A stretch of DNA of 34,714 nt from JBEIJQ01 sp040380145. Its GTDB lineage: Bacteria; Bacteroidota; Bacteroidia; Chitinophagales; Saprospiraceae. Location: the NCBI GenBank assembly GCA_040380145.1, contig JBEIJQ010000014.1:1-34714 (forward strand), read 5' to 3'. The first letter of the stretch is position 1; the number at the start of each line of letters is the position of its first letter. This document shows positions 1 through 8,404 of this stretch, piece by piece. The notes under the pieces were generated by a model. It saw nothing but the letters and a program-made list of their open reading frames with translations. It had not been told where the DNA came from and made no database searches. Made by a program: the position numbers and the translations under genes.

Positions 1-3000
1 GCAGTGACAGTGGCGGTCGCTGTGCTATCGATGGTGCCCGTCGACCAGAAGTAGCTGAAAGGAGGCGTGCCGGCGCTGCCCACGGCAGTGATGGTTCCCG
101 CACCTTCGCAGAAGCTGGGACCACCCGTGATCGCAGCGGATACCGCCGGGTAGAAAGTCACGTTTTGTGAAGCCGTTGTGGTACAGTTGCCATAAGATAC
201 GGAAACAGTGTAGTCACCGGCGTCCGTCACCGTGATGTTGGGCGTAGTAGCGCCGTTGGACCACAGATACGAGTACGTCACCGGCGGAACGATGCGGCGG
301 GCATCCGAAGATCCCCAAGCGCCGTTGCGGATGGTAGCACCGGTCGTTGTGTTGAACTGATAACCTTGGGTGGCAGAGCCGAAGTTGGCAGCAGTGTTCA
401 AGTGCAATTCCACCACGTTGGTCGTTTCATACAAGCGGATCTGACCCTGGGTGATGCCCGAGCCACCTCCAAAACCGTCCACGCCGTTGAAGCAAACCGT
501 CAGCACACGGCTGCCGGGAGCTCCTGAAACGCCCCAAGTGATGTCGCCGGCATCGGCGATCAGATCTTCCCAAGCAAGCGCAATGGTGGTACGAGGGAAA
601 TTGGCAGAAGGCATGGTTCCGTTGGAGAACGATGTGGCGTAGCCAGTCGAACCCAATTGGATGTTGCCGTTGGTCGAAATACCGAATTGCGAAAACATAT
701 CTCCTCCGAACTCGAAATCGAAACCGATGTTGTAGGGGCCGCCCACCGCATCGTCGCCGCTGGGACCGGGATTCGATCCGCAAGCAACGAAATCGTTCGG
801 AATAGTCACCACGCTGTAGGTGCCGCTGGCACCGGGGTGCGTGGCTGAAGCGGTGAGGGAAACCGGCGTTTGTGCGCAGTAGGGCGCCGCAGGCGAGGCG
901 ATCACCGAAACCACCGGACTGCCCACCACCACAGAGGTCGTGGCGGAAGCCGTGCAGCCGACATTGTCGGTCACCGTGACGGTGTATGTACCGGACTGGG
1001 AAACGGTCAAGGTAGAGTCAGTTGTGCTATCGGCCCAAACATATGTGTAAGGGAAGGTCGTTCCCGTAACATCGGCCGTCAAAGTACCGGGGGCCTCACA
1101 TACGTTGGGGCCACCACCGATGCTGACGACCATGTCCGACAAAAAGTCGATGGTCTGGGAGAGTTCCACAGTGCAGACTCCATTGGAAGCCGACACGGTA
1201 TAGGTGCCCTCCACATTGGTGGTGATCGAAGGCGTGGTAGCGCCGTTGGACCACAGGTAGGTCACCAAGTTGATCGGAGCGATGCGGCGACCGCCGGAAA
1301 CGTTCAATGCACCGTTCACAAAGGTGGCGCCCAACGTGCCGTTCATTTGGAATCCCTGAGTCGCCGATCCTATCGTACCCGTGGTCACCAAATGGTATTC
1401 CACCACGTTGCTGGACTCAAAAAATTGGATCTGACCCTGACCGATGGCCGCACCCATGCCGCCGAAGTCGGACACGTTGTTGAAGCAGACCACCAACACT
1501 CGGTTGGGAGCCGTACCCTGTACACCCCAAGTGATGTCGCCCGCATCGGCGATCAAATCGTCCCAGGCAAGGGCAAAGGTCGGATTGGCAAAGGTGCCGA
1601 TCGGCATCGCTCCGTTTGTCCATGAGGCGCTGAACAAGCCCGATCCCAACTGCACGTTGCCGTTGGTGGAAATACCGAATTGCGTGTAGGTGGTTCCGTT
1701 GAACACGAAGTTGAATCCGATATTGTACGGACCGCCCACCTGATCGTCTCCGCTGGGACCGGCGTTGGCACCGCAAGCCAGGAAGCTGTTCTGGATAACG
1801 CTGTGGCGATATGTTCCCACTACAGAGCCACCATAATCCGGGGTGGCCGTCAAAGTGACATCGGTCGCGTTGCAGAAAGGCGGCACAGGGTTGACACCCA
1901 AAGTCACCGGTGTGGCGGGGAAGGAGACATCTACCGAAGCCGAAGTCTGACAGCCGTTTGCATTTGTAACGGTCACCGAGTAGGTACCGGCCGTGAAGAC
2001 GGGAAGCACTTCGTCGGTCGAACCGGTATTCCAAGAGAAGGTCGGGCTGATCGCATCAGCTCCTGTAACGGTGGCCGTCAACTGGCCCGTCGGGGCGCAG
2101 ATGATCGGACCGCCGACGATAGAGGCCGTCAGGTCAACACCGATGGTAACTGTCCTGGAAGCCGTGGAAGAACAAACGCCTCCGTTGGTCACCGTCACCG
2201 TATAAGTAGTGGTCACCAAGGGGCTCACCGTAATGTCGGCAGTGGTGGAACCATCAGACCATAGGAAGTTGGCACCGCCCCCGGCCGACAAGGTCGTGGA
2301 CTGGCCGCCGCAGATGTTGTCGTTGCCCGTCACATAAGCTTGGATCGGAATTTCGATTCCGACCGTGATGCTGTTCTCGGCCGTACAGCCGGATGCACTG
2401 GTCACGGTGACAGAATAAGTAGTCTGCTCCGTCGGGAGCACAGTGATATTGGGGGTGGTTTCACCCGTGCTCCACAAGATCGGACCGTTGCTGGTCACGC
2501 CCAAGGTGGTGCTGCTGCCGAGACATACGGTGGTGCTGCCCGAAATGTTGGGCGTGGAACGCAATTCTGCCACCGAGTACAGGGTCGCACCGACCGTACC
2601 GGTTCCGGGCGCTTTGGTATAAATCACATTGCCGAAAGGATCGATCAGCTGTACACCAACTTCGCTGGGGTATGTTCCGCCTGCGCTCCAGATCAATTGC
2701 AGGGACTGCCCGAAGCAGCCGATAAAGTTCACATCGACCGGTCCGGTTCCAGAAGTGAAGGTCGAACCAAATGTGCCGACCGTGAATCCGTTTTGGACGA
2801 TCTGAACGGTAGCTCCGTTCCAACCGTCGCCATAGCTGTCGGTCATCCGCAGGGTGAACAAACAGCTGTTGCCTTCACAGTGCGCTGTGGTGAAACTGGT
2901 GGAAGACGAATTGAAGCTGATCACGCCATTTCCACAATCTTGGCGCACATAAACTTGATAGGTGGTGGCCGTAGTCAGGCCAGTGAGCTGTACCGGAGAT

Positions 3001-4607
3001 GCGGCACCCACTACAACCGTGCCGCCCACACCGGGGTTGGCATCCGTGCCGGGGGTGAAGCCGACCGGACCATATTCTACGACGTATTGGCCCGTGCATC
3101 CTGCACAAGTCACGTTCACACTGGCAGAAGTGCCGGAAACACCGGTGACCGAAATGGCCGTCGGCGACGAACAGGGGGGAGGCGGGTTCACGGTGACCAT
3201 GTAGTCTTCCGTTTCGCCCCATGTATAAGTGGCGCAGGGGGCAATAGCGCCCGGGGTGCCTCCTTCTACGAGCACGATTCTCATAGCGGTCTGCCCAAGT
3301 GTAGCCGTAGCCGGCACTTGGATAATGGCAGAGGCCTGCTGGGTACCCGAAACCGTGGAGCCGATGGTGTAGGCTTCATTGGCATCTGTAAAGTCACCGT
3401 CTTGGTTCCAGTCAAAGAAAGCCCGAACTCCAGAAACATAAAATGAACCCGCGTTGATCTGGGTTACGATCAAATTGTACGAAAGCCCCTGGCTGACAGA
3501 CGCGCCTGCCAAAGCCGTAAAGTTGGTATAGGTGCGGTTGGACGCCGGGTTGCTGGTCAGCGGCGAAGCCACGCCGTTGTTGATTCCGGCAAAATTCACA
3601 TTCCCGATGTCGTCATCGGCAGTACTGGTAGCGTTGGAAGCACAATAGCTCAACAACGGTCCGGTCGTGAAGGTGTAGCTCGAACAGCCGGTAGCGTCAC
3701 CAAATGCGTTTCTTGCCACCACCGTCCAAGTGACCAGTGCGTTGGCCGGAAGTGGAAGCCCTTGGAAGCCGGTAAAGGTATTGGTGGCTTGGTTGGTGGG
3801 ACCATAAATAACCCCCATGCCGTCAACAGAGATGGTCAGGTCATAGCTGCTGGGCGTGCCGCCCGTAGGAGCGCCCTGCCAGCTCAAGACAGTGTTGCGG
3901 CCCACACCCGTGGCGCCGTTGGCCGGCGATGGGCTGACCACACAGTTCGGGGGAGAAGGCGGGGCACGGAACAAACGAATGTTCGGGCGAGTGGTTTGGG
4001 TAGTCGTTGTAAGACCCGTATTTGAACAAACCCCTGCGGCATCGGCACGAACGGTACGCGATCCGTTGAAGCCGATCAAGGTGGACCAGCGGACACTTGC
4101 ATTGCTCGTCCATCCGGAATTGTTGGAGCAGATTTCCAAAAGCAGGTTGCTGGTGCCGTCCCAGTTGAAGGGTGTGCTCAGGGTCAACATGTTCCAGCCG
4201 GAAGTGACCGTGTAGGTCTGGGGGCCATATACATTGGTGAAACCCGTTTCCCAGTTGGCGGCCCCAGTCGCAGTGGACAGAGTGGTGGTCGCCGTGTGCT
4301 TGATCTTGACATTGTAGTTCTGCAAAGGAGGCAGAGTGCCGGGAAGAGTCACGACTTCAAAACCGATCTGGTTGATCGGTCCCGCAGTCATACCTGCAGC
4401 GGTCAACTCGCTAGCCCGATACAAAACATGCAGACGGTTGCCCCAGTAACCGTTGGCGAACGGACATGGATAACCGGAGCTGGTATTGTTTCCCGTGCCG
4501 GTTCCGATGGTCCAAGTCTGGGCGGTCGCCGTACTGCCTATAAGAAGCAGCATAGCGATCGGCACGATGCCCAGCCAGTCTTTAGAAAATAAACGTTTTA
4601 ACGTCAT
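1..4607 (-). CDS. Giant secreted modular surface protein, GEVED/FnIII/Ig-like repeats (3' end outside window)
   Basis: An uninterrupted minus-strand frame runs from ATG at 4607 to the window edge, giving at least 1,535 residues with no stop. Residues 1-30 form a signal peptide (MTLKRLFSKDW, a hydrophobic core, cleavage near TATAQ). Residues about 31-215 are a beta-sandwich-like head and 215-318 an Ig/FnIII-like module. Residues 320-475 end in GETEDYMVTV, the hallmark of the GEVED domain. An FnIII-like module (477-575) and a DSYGDGWNG module (about 585-660) follow, then Ig-like repeats with TTTYTVTVT strands. Two copies of a ~230-residue module carry the shared motif QFGISTNGN near residues 900-1130 and 1237-1460. 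Proteins of this build are exported by T9SS and displayed or shed at the cell surface; the expected sorting tail would lie beyond base 1. A role in adhesion or matrix is inference. It stands alone, 756 bases from the next gene. Confidence 0.9.
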   Translation of the reverse strand, partial: MTLKRLFSKDWLGIVPIAMLLLIGSTATAQTWTIGTGTGNNTSSGYPCPFANGYWGNRLHVLYRASELTAAGMTAGPINQIGFEVVTLPGTLPPLQNYNVKIKHTATTTLSTATGAANWETGFTNVYGPQTYTVTSGWNMLTLSTPFNWDGTSNLLLEICSNNSGWTSNASVRWSTLIGFNGSRTVRADAAGVCSNTGLTTTTQTTRPNIRLFRAPPSPPNCVVSPSPANGATGVGRNTVLSWQGAPTGGTPSSYDLTISVDGMGVIYGPTNQATNTFTGFQGLPLPANALVTWTVVARNAFGDATGCSSYTFTTGPLLSYCASNATSTADDDIGNVNFAGINNGVASPLTSNPASNRTYTNFTALAGASVSQGLSYNLIVTQINAGSFYVSGVRAFFDWNQDGDFTDANEAYTIGSTVSGTQQASAIIQVPATATLGQTAMRIVLVEGGTPGAIAPCATYTWGETEDYMVTVNPPPPCSSPTAISVTGVSGTSASVNVTCAGCTGQYVVEYGPVGFTPGTDANPGVGGTVVVGAASPVQLTGLTTATTYQVYVRQDCGNGVISFNSSSTSFTTAHCEGNSCLFTLRMTDSYGDGWNGATVQIVQNGFTVGTFGSTFTSGTGPVDVNFIGCFGQSLQLIWSAGGTYPSEVGVQLIDPFGNVIYTKAPGTGTVGATLYSVAELRSTPNISGSTTVCLGSSTTLGVTSNGPILWSTGETTPNITVLPTEQTTYSVTVTSASGCTAENSITVGIEIPIQAYVTGNDNICGGQSTTLSAGGGANFLWSDGSTTADITVSPLVTTTYTVTVTNGGVCSSTASRTVTIGVDLTASIVGGPIICAPTGQLTATVTGADAISPTFSWNTGSTDEVLPVFTAGTYSVTVTNANGCQTSASVDVSFPATPVTLGVNPVPPFCNATDVTLTATPDYGGSVVGTYRHSVIQNSFLACGANAGPSGDDQVGGPYNIGFNFVFNGTTYTQFGISTNGNVQLGSGLFSASWTNGAMPIGTFANPTFALAWDDLIADAGDITWGVQGTAPNRVLVVCFNNVSDFGGMGAAIGQGQIQFFESSNVVEYHLVTTGTIGSATQGFQMNGTLGATFVNGALNVSGGRRIAPINLVTYLWSNGATTPSITTNVEGTYTVSASNGVCTVELSQTIDFLSDMVVSIGGGPNVCEAPGTLTADVTGTTFPYTYVWADSTTDSTLTVSQSGTYTVTVTDNVGCTASATTSVVVGSPVVSVIASPAAPYCAQTPVSLTASATHPGASGTYSVVTIPNDFVACGSNPGPSGDDAVGGPYNIGFDFEFGGDMFSQFGISTNGNIQLGSTGYATSFSNGTMPSANFPRTTIALAWEDLIADAGDITWGVSGAPGSRVLTVCFNGVDGFGGGSGITQGQIRLYETTNVVELHLNTAANFGSATQGYQFNTTTGATIRNGAWGSSDARRIVPPVTYSYLWSNGATTPNITVTDAGDYTVSVSYGNCTTTASQNVTFYPAVSAAITGGPSFCEGAGTITAVGSAGTPPFSYFWSTGTIDSTATATVT

Positions 4608-5363
4608 AAAATAAAGATTGAAGTGAAAAAAAAGGATTGACAAATTAAGATGATGCCCTTCCGGACAAGCGGAAGTGCACGGCGATGCAGATATGGTGAA
4701 CAGAATTCAAGAAAGGTTCTAGGAGATGAAAGAAAACATCGATTCGCCTTAACGGTTCAAATTCTTATTGGGATACAACTTCCAAATCACAAAATTAAAC
4801 CAATTTTTCTTTTCAAGTATTTCATGAACCAAAAATTGTGATTAGAAATAATTTCTAATGGCCGCCATTAGAAACTGCCTACTGCAAAAAGCTGAAATAC
4901 AGTTCAAAAAAAACGATTCTGATCATCAAAAATCGAATAGCGACCTGTAAGAATTTCTTATGGCCCAGCCGGCCTTCGAGAAAATCCCGACAGCGCGGCT
5001 TTTGGCAGCGGGCCTGAGCAAAAAACCTGTTGGATGATTTGCGGCAAACGAGGTCGATCCAAGGCCAAAACATTGCTCCGCAAATCGAGTTTTTTTCGCG
5101 CTCGCGAACAAAAGACTCCCGCTGTCGCCAGATTTGATCGGGCCTTGAATTTTCTTTTTGTTTCTTTTTTTTTCAAGAAAAAGAAAAATAAAGCCCATTC
5201 AGAAACAAATCACCTTGCGATCCACCCAAACGAAACCGCTGAAAAAAGTCTAAAAAAGACCCAAATTGAGCAGATCAAAAAAGTCAAATGACAATTTTGG
5301 GATTATGATTATCTATAAAAATCTGGGATGGAATGCGCTCGATCGAGCATTTTTTGTGTGGGA
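4608..5363. other. Long non-coding spacer with inverted repeats
   Basis: No convincing gene is visible in these 756 bases. The short open frames have low-complexity Lys/Phe-rich translations with no recognisable domain. The stretch 4950-5190 contains GATTTGCGG (5036-5044) with its complement CCGCAAATC (5078-5086) just before a T-run, the palindrome TTCGCGCTCGCGAA near 5095, and a poly-T/poly-A inverted repeat at 5161-5186. It could hold an untranslated RNA or a remnant repeat, but nothing here identifies one. Confidence 0.5.
4641..4668 (-). promoter_or_regulatory. Possible promoter of the giant surface protein gene
   Basis: On the minus strand TTG (4668-4666) is followed after 17 bases by TTAATTTG (4648-4641). 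This is one mismatch from the Bacteroidota -7 box TAnnTTTG, with spacing in the accepted range. It lies 33 bases before the ATG at 4607. The match is imperfect, so this is a candidate only. Confidence 0.35.
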
Positions 5364-6620
5364 TCAGTTTTTACCCTTTTGTGGAGTCTTGACAGGCCAC
5401 AAAGTGAGCACCCCCCCGTTGGAAGGCGTCCAAACCGATAGATTTTTCGGCAACGAAAAGCGGTCTGCATCGGTGAGGGCCGACACCAGGGGGGCGTTGT
5501 CGGTCTGCAAGGTACGGATAACCATGTTGTCGCGGTCCACAAAAATCCAATGGACGTGGTTCAGGCTGGCGCAGTCACGCGTCCAAGGTTTGGCGTCGTT
5601 GGCCGGTCGGAGGGGGGCCCCCCAGCCGCCTTCGCCAATGTAAACGGTGCCGTTGGCGTCATCGCGAACAAACCCCTCGTGAGCGTTCTTGCCGGTCGCC
5701 GCAACCAAGGGCCACGTGTATTTGGCAACGTGGGCATCACACTCCACTGCAAGCTGCACGTTGTATTTGGCGAAAAGCGGCGCCCAATGGGCAACCAGGT
5801 CGTCCCGCTCTGTTTTTCGGGCCACGTGGGGACGCATCGGGTGGTGGTACTGCACCAGGCGCCAGATTTTGCCCTGGCCGTTTTTCAGTTCTTTTTCCAA
5901 CCAGTCCCGCTGTGCTCCGCCCGTCGGGATAAGGGTGTTCAAGGTGAATACCTGCAACAGGTCGCCACAGAAGGGAACCGAGTAGTAAACATCTGGACTC
6001 GGCACGTCGAACAGGTCCACGAGCACTTGGTTGTCGGCCTCGTGGTTGCCCCGGCTCACCACTACCGGATACAGCCGCGCATCGGCGGAAATCGTCATCT
6101 GCCAATCATCGAACCACTCGATCCATTGTTCGGGGGTTCCGGAAAAGGTCATGTCGCCGCCGAACAACACGGCGTCCGGGCGCAGCTTGGCCACGAGGCG
6201 GTTGGCGTTTTGGCGCGCTTCCCGGTGGTTGCGCGAATCGCCCCCGGCGATCAGCGAAATCTTGGACCGGGTTTCTGCCGGCAAGGTCCGAAAACAGTAC
6301 CGTAAACTGTTGCCCTCGCTGTCGCGGATCACAAAATAATAGATCGTGGCCGATTGTAGGCCGGACAACCGGGCAAAGCAGTTCTGCATCCCTTTGGCAG
6401 AAACGGTCCGGTCCGTTTTTTTTTGGAAACGGTATTTCGACCACTGTTCGCCGTGGTCGCGGGTATCGTAGTACAAGACGGGATCCTTTCCCGAAAATTG
6501 GTCCCAGCCTACGACCATTTCTTGGGCGGGGTTGCCCCGGACCATCAAACGGTAGCGGGCGGTCTTGGCCGACAAAGGCCCAAGGACGGAAAGGGCGAGC
6601 AAAAAAAGAAGGTGGCGCAT
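5364..6620 (-). CDS. Secreted metallophosphoesterase (purple-acid-phosphatase-like)
   Basis: This protein of 418 residues begins MRHLLFLLALSVLGPLSA, a signal peptide, so it acts in the periplasm or outside the cell. A TTG three codons upstream is possible, but the ATG at 6620 is the better start. An N-terminal FnIII-like region (about 20-125) precedes a calcineurin-like phosphoesterase core. The metal-ligand motifs are in order: AGGDSRNH, LFGGDMTF, SRGNHEAD and VQYHHPMRPH. The last motif, normally GHxH, reads DAHVAKY, so one usual metal-binding histidine is missing. The expected reaction is hydrolysis of a phosphomonoester; the substrate is unknown. It lies 37 bases downstream of the flippase-like gene in the same direction and is probably co-transcribed with it, although a perfect -7 box sits right at its start. 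Confidence 0.85.
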   Translation of the reverse strand: MRHLLFLLALSVLGPLSAKTARYRLMVRGNPAQEMVVGWDQFSGKDPVLYYDTRDHGEQWSKYRFQKKTDRTVSAKGMQNCFARLSGLQSATIYYFVIRDSEGNSLRYCFRTLPAETRSKISLIAGGDSRNHREARQNANRLVAKLRPDAVLFGGDMTFSGTPEQWIEWFDDWQMTISADARLYPVVVSRGNHEADNQVLVDLFDVPSPDVYYSVPFCGDLLQVFTLNTLIPTGGAQRDWLEKELKNGQGKIWRLVQYHHPMRPHVARKTERDDLVAHWAPLFAKYNVQLAVECDAHVAKYTWPLVAATGKNAHEGFVRDDANGTVYIGEGGWGAPLRPANDAKPWTRDCASLNHVHWIFVDRDNMVIRTLQTDNAPLVSALTDADRFSLPKNLSVWTPSNGGVLTLWPVKTPQKGKN

Positions 6621-6626
6621 CGGGCC

Positions 6627-6634
6627 CAAATATA
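6627..6634 (-). promoter_or_regulatory. TAnnTTTG -7 box abutting the metallophosphoesterase start
   Basis: TATATTTG is a perfect TAnnTTTG match and ends 6 bases before the ATG at 6620. A transcript from it would begin at or within a few bases of the start codon, so it would be leaderless. No TTG lies at the usual -33 distance. Confidence 0.35.
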
Positions 6635-6657
6635 CGGATGTGCGGAATGGATCGGGA

Positions 6658-7812
6658 TCAGATCAGCAGATAAAAAAACAAGACCGTCCACTGCAAAATG
6701 GTTTGTGCAAGCCATCCCCCCATCATCCCCATCGTGGTAAGGGCCAAGCCGTACGAGAGCAGCGCGCCGGCCACGGCCACCAAAAGACCGACCGCCAAGA
6801 CTTTTTTTTCTTTTTTTTGTCGGTAAAGCCCGTACATCAACGGCACATACAAATAGGTGGGAAATGCAAAAAGAGGCCCCGCCATCGAGAGCGTCCACGG
6901 CAAATCCCCGAATCCGTAGCCCCAGCGAAGTGATGCCCAGCAGAGGGGCCCTGCGACGGACAGCACGGCAAGTCCCGACGCGGCGAGCCTCGCGGCGAAG
7001 CGGTACAGCGATTTCCGGGGCAGCCGATAGAGATGCCGCACGAAGGGCGCGGTCAAAAAAGCCGCTGGCACCTGCAGCGCGATGAAATGGCCCATCATCA
7101 CCTGATACCGCCCCGTGGCCGCATCGTCCAGCGCCGCACCGACGGACAACACATCCAAGCGCGACATCAGCATCCCGCTCAGGGCGAGCAGAAAAAAAGG
7201 CCAGCCTTCCGCCAATTGGGAAGGATCCCATCTCCCCTCCCCCACCGGACGCAGGGCCGGACCGAAAATCGCGAGCAGGATCGCCAATCGCCCCAGCGCG
7301 CCGATCGTCCAGCAAAAAGCCAAAACACGCAGGTCCCAACCGGGAAAAGTCGCCGCCAGCGCCAGGATGGTGGCCAAAAGCCCCGCGCCCTCGGCCCATG
7401 CGGCCCATGCAAAACCCTGAAAACGAACTATCCAGACTTCGATCGACTGTGATGCGAACAGGGCCGCCAGCCAAAGGCACAGGAGAGCCGCCAACCAAGG
7501 GTCGTTCCGGTTGAGCGACGCCGGCACCGCTGCCGCGACCCCGAGGATCCAAGCCCGGGAAGCGAGGTTGTTCCACCAGAGACGGTTTTCTCCGCCCGGC
7601 CGCTCGGCAAATCGGCGCAGCAGAAAATCGCGGTGTCCCCAGTTCGCCACCAGAGCACATAGGCCCACCTGCAACTGCAACAGCGCAAAACCTCCCCAGA
7701 GCGCCTCAGAATGTCCGCGCACGACCAGCAGCGAGAGCAAAAAGCCGCTCCCCTGCAAAATTCCGTGGCGCACGGCTCCGCCCAACACATTGACCAAGTG
7801 GCTTTTAGACAT
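6658..7812 (-). CDS. Polytopic membrane protein, Wzx/MATE-like flippase family
   Basis: This 384-residue protein is mostly hydrophobic, with roughly ten to twelve membrane segments and short polar loops. The start MSKSHLVNVLGGAVRHGILQ, with an early amphipathic helix, resembles oligosaccharide or lipid-linked sugar flippases of the MATE/MVF superfamily that act in the inner membrane. The length is at the short end for Wzx proteins. No diagnostic catalytic motif exists for this superfamily, so the assignment rests on topology and overall look; another multidrug or polysaccharide exporter remains possible. It lies 30 bases after the DUF5362 gene and 37 bases before the metallophosphoesterase, which suggests one operon. 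No glycosyltransferases are adjacent, so its substrate cannot be inferred from context. Confidence 0.55.
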   Translation of the reverse strand: MSKSHLVNVLGGAVRHGILQGSGFLLSLLVVRGHSEALWGGFALLQLQVGLCALVANWGHRDFLLRRFAERPGGENRLWWNNLASRAWILGVAAAVPASLNRNDPWLAALLCLWLAALFASQSIEVWIVRFQGFAWAAWAEGAGLLATILALAATFPGWDLRVLAFCWTIGALGRLAILLAIFGPALRPVGEGRWDPSQLAEGWPFFLLALSGMLMSRLDVLSVGAALDDAATGRYQVMMGHFIALQVPAAFLTAPFVRHLYRLPRKSLYRFAARLAASGLAVLSVAGPLCWASLRWGYGFGDLPWTLSMAGPLFAFPTYLYVPLMYGLYRQKKEKKVLAVGLLVAVAGALLSYGLALTTMGMMGGWLAQTILQWTVLFFYLLI

Positions 7813-7842
7813 CGGTTGACATCGCGCCCGCGAGGGCCTTAA

Positions 7843-8310
7843 TCAATAAGCGAGGAGCATCATGGCGAAAACCAACGCAAAGGCGATGCACAGCACGACC
7901 CCGGCGATGAACATGATGCCGGCGCTTTTCCAGAACAACTTTTGCCGGTTCAAGGCACCGTCCAATTGCGAGCCGACGGAGTTGGTCAGATACCGCTTGA
8001 AACTATCGGAGACCTTGATCAGCAAAAAGCCGAGCGCTCCCGAAAAAACGGCCAAAACGATGTAGAGCAGGGCGCTCAAATTGGCAAAAAGGGTTTCTCC
8101 CCGTTGATAAGGGGAAAAAAAATTTCCTCCTATGTTCCCCACAAGCAGCATCAGCCCCAGACCGGCGAGGAGCAAAACACCCCCGGCGGCGAGAAACAAG
8201 ATGCCGGCAAAACGCATCCAGCCCAAACTGCCGCGCACCGAGGCCTTGCCCTCTTCGGATAGCTGACTGGCAACGGGGGATGTCTGAGGGGTGTCCAAAG
8301 GATTTTCCAT
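7843..8310 (-). CDS. DUF5362 family membrane protein
   Basis: A 155-residue protein with a polar N-terminus (about 1-30) and four hydrophobic helices at about 32-57, 75-98, 128-140 and 142-155. The pattern of a Gly-rich first helix, SFKRYLTN in the loop and a final alanine-rich helix matches the DUF5362 proteins of Bacteroidota, whose function is unknown. The start is the ATG at 8310, 94 bases from the divergent parB start, and it is the first gene of the minus-strand set that includes the flippase-like protein. Confidence 0.65.
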   Translation of the reverse strand: MENPLDTPQTSPVASQLSEEGKASVRGSLGWMRFAGILFLAAGGVLLLAGLGLMLLVGNIGGNFFSPYQRGETLFANLSALLYIVLAVFSGALGFLLIKVSDSFKRYLTNSVGSQLDGALNRQKLFWKSAGIMFIAGVVLCIAFALVFAMMLLAY

Positions 8311-8334
8311 GAGTCAAATTTTCGGTAAAAATCA

Positions 8335-8342
8335 TATTTTTG
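8335..8342 (+). promoter_or_regulatory. TAnnTTTG -7 box upstream of parB
   Basis: TATTTTTG is a perfect match to the Bacteroidota -7 element, 62 bases before the chosen parB ATG. It supports the start at 8405, because open-frame starts further upstream (GTG 8291, ATG 8309) would precede the transcript. No clear TTG is seen at -33. Confidence 0.4.
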
Positions 8343-8404
8343 GGCCACAAAAAAAAGGGCATATCCTGCCCCCCAATCCATCACCAGCGACAAAAAGCCA
8401 AATC

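Noticed and set aside
870..1625. Long plus-strand open frames opposite the giant surface protein
   Set aside because: Their translations are His/Gly/Arg-rich shadows of the repetitive minus-strand gene with no domain.
5034..5291. An 85-codon open frame in the spacer before the metallophosphoesterase
   Set aside because: Lys/Phe low complexity, no homology recognised and no promoter box; it spans the inverted repeats.
5331..5356. Hairpin around GCTCGATCGAGC as terminator of the metallophosphoesterase gene
   Set aside because: Its T-run lies on the plus strand, the wrong side for the minus-strand gene, and no plus-strand gene precedes it.
8291..8404. N-terminal extension of ParB to GTG 8291 or ATG 8309
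   Set aside because: It overlaps the divergent DUF5362 start, contains the -7 box, and lacks ParB-like sequence.
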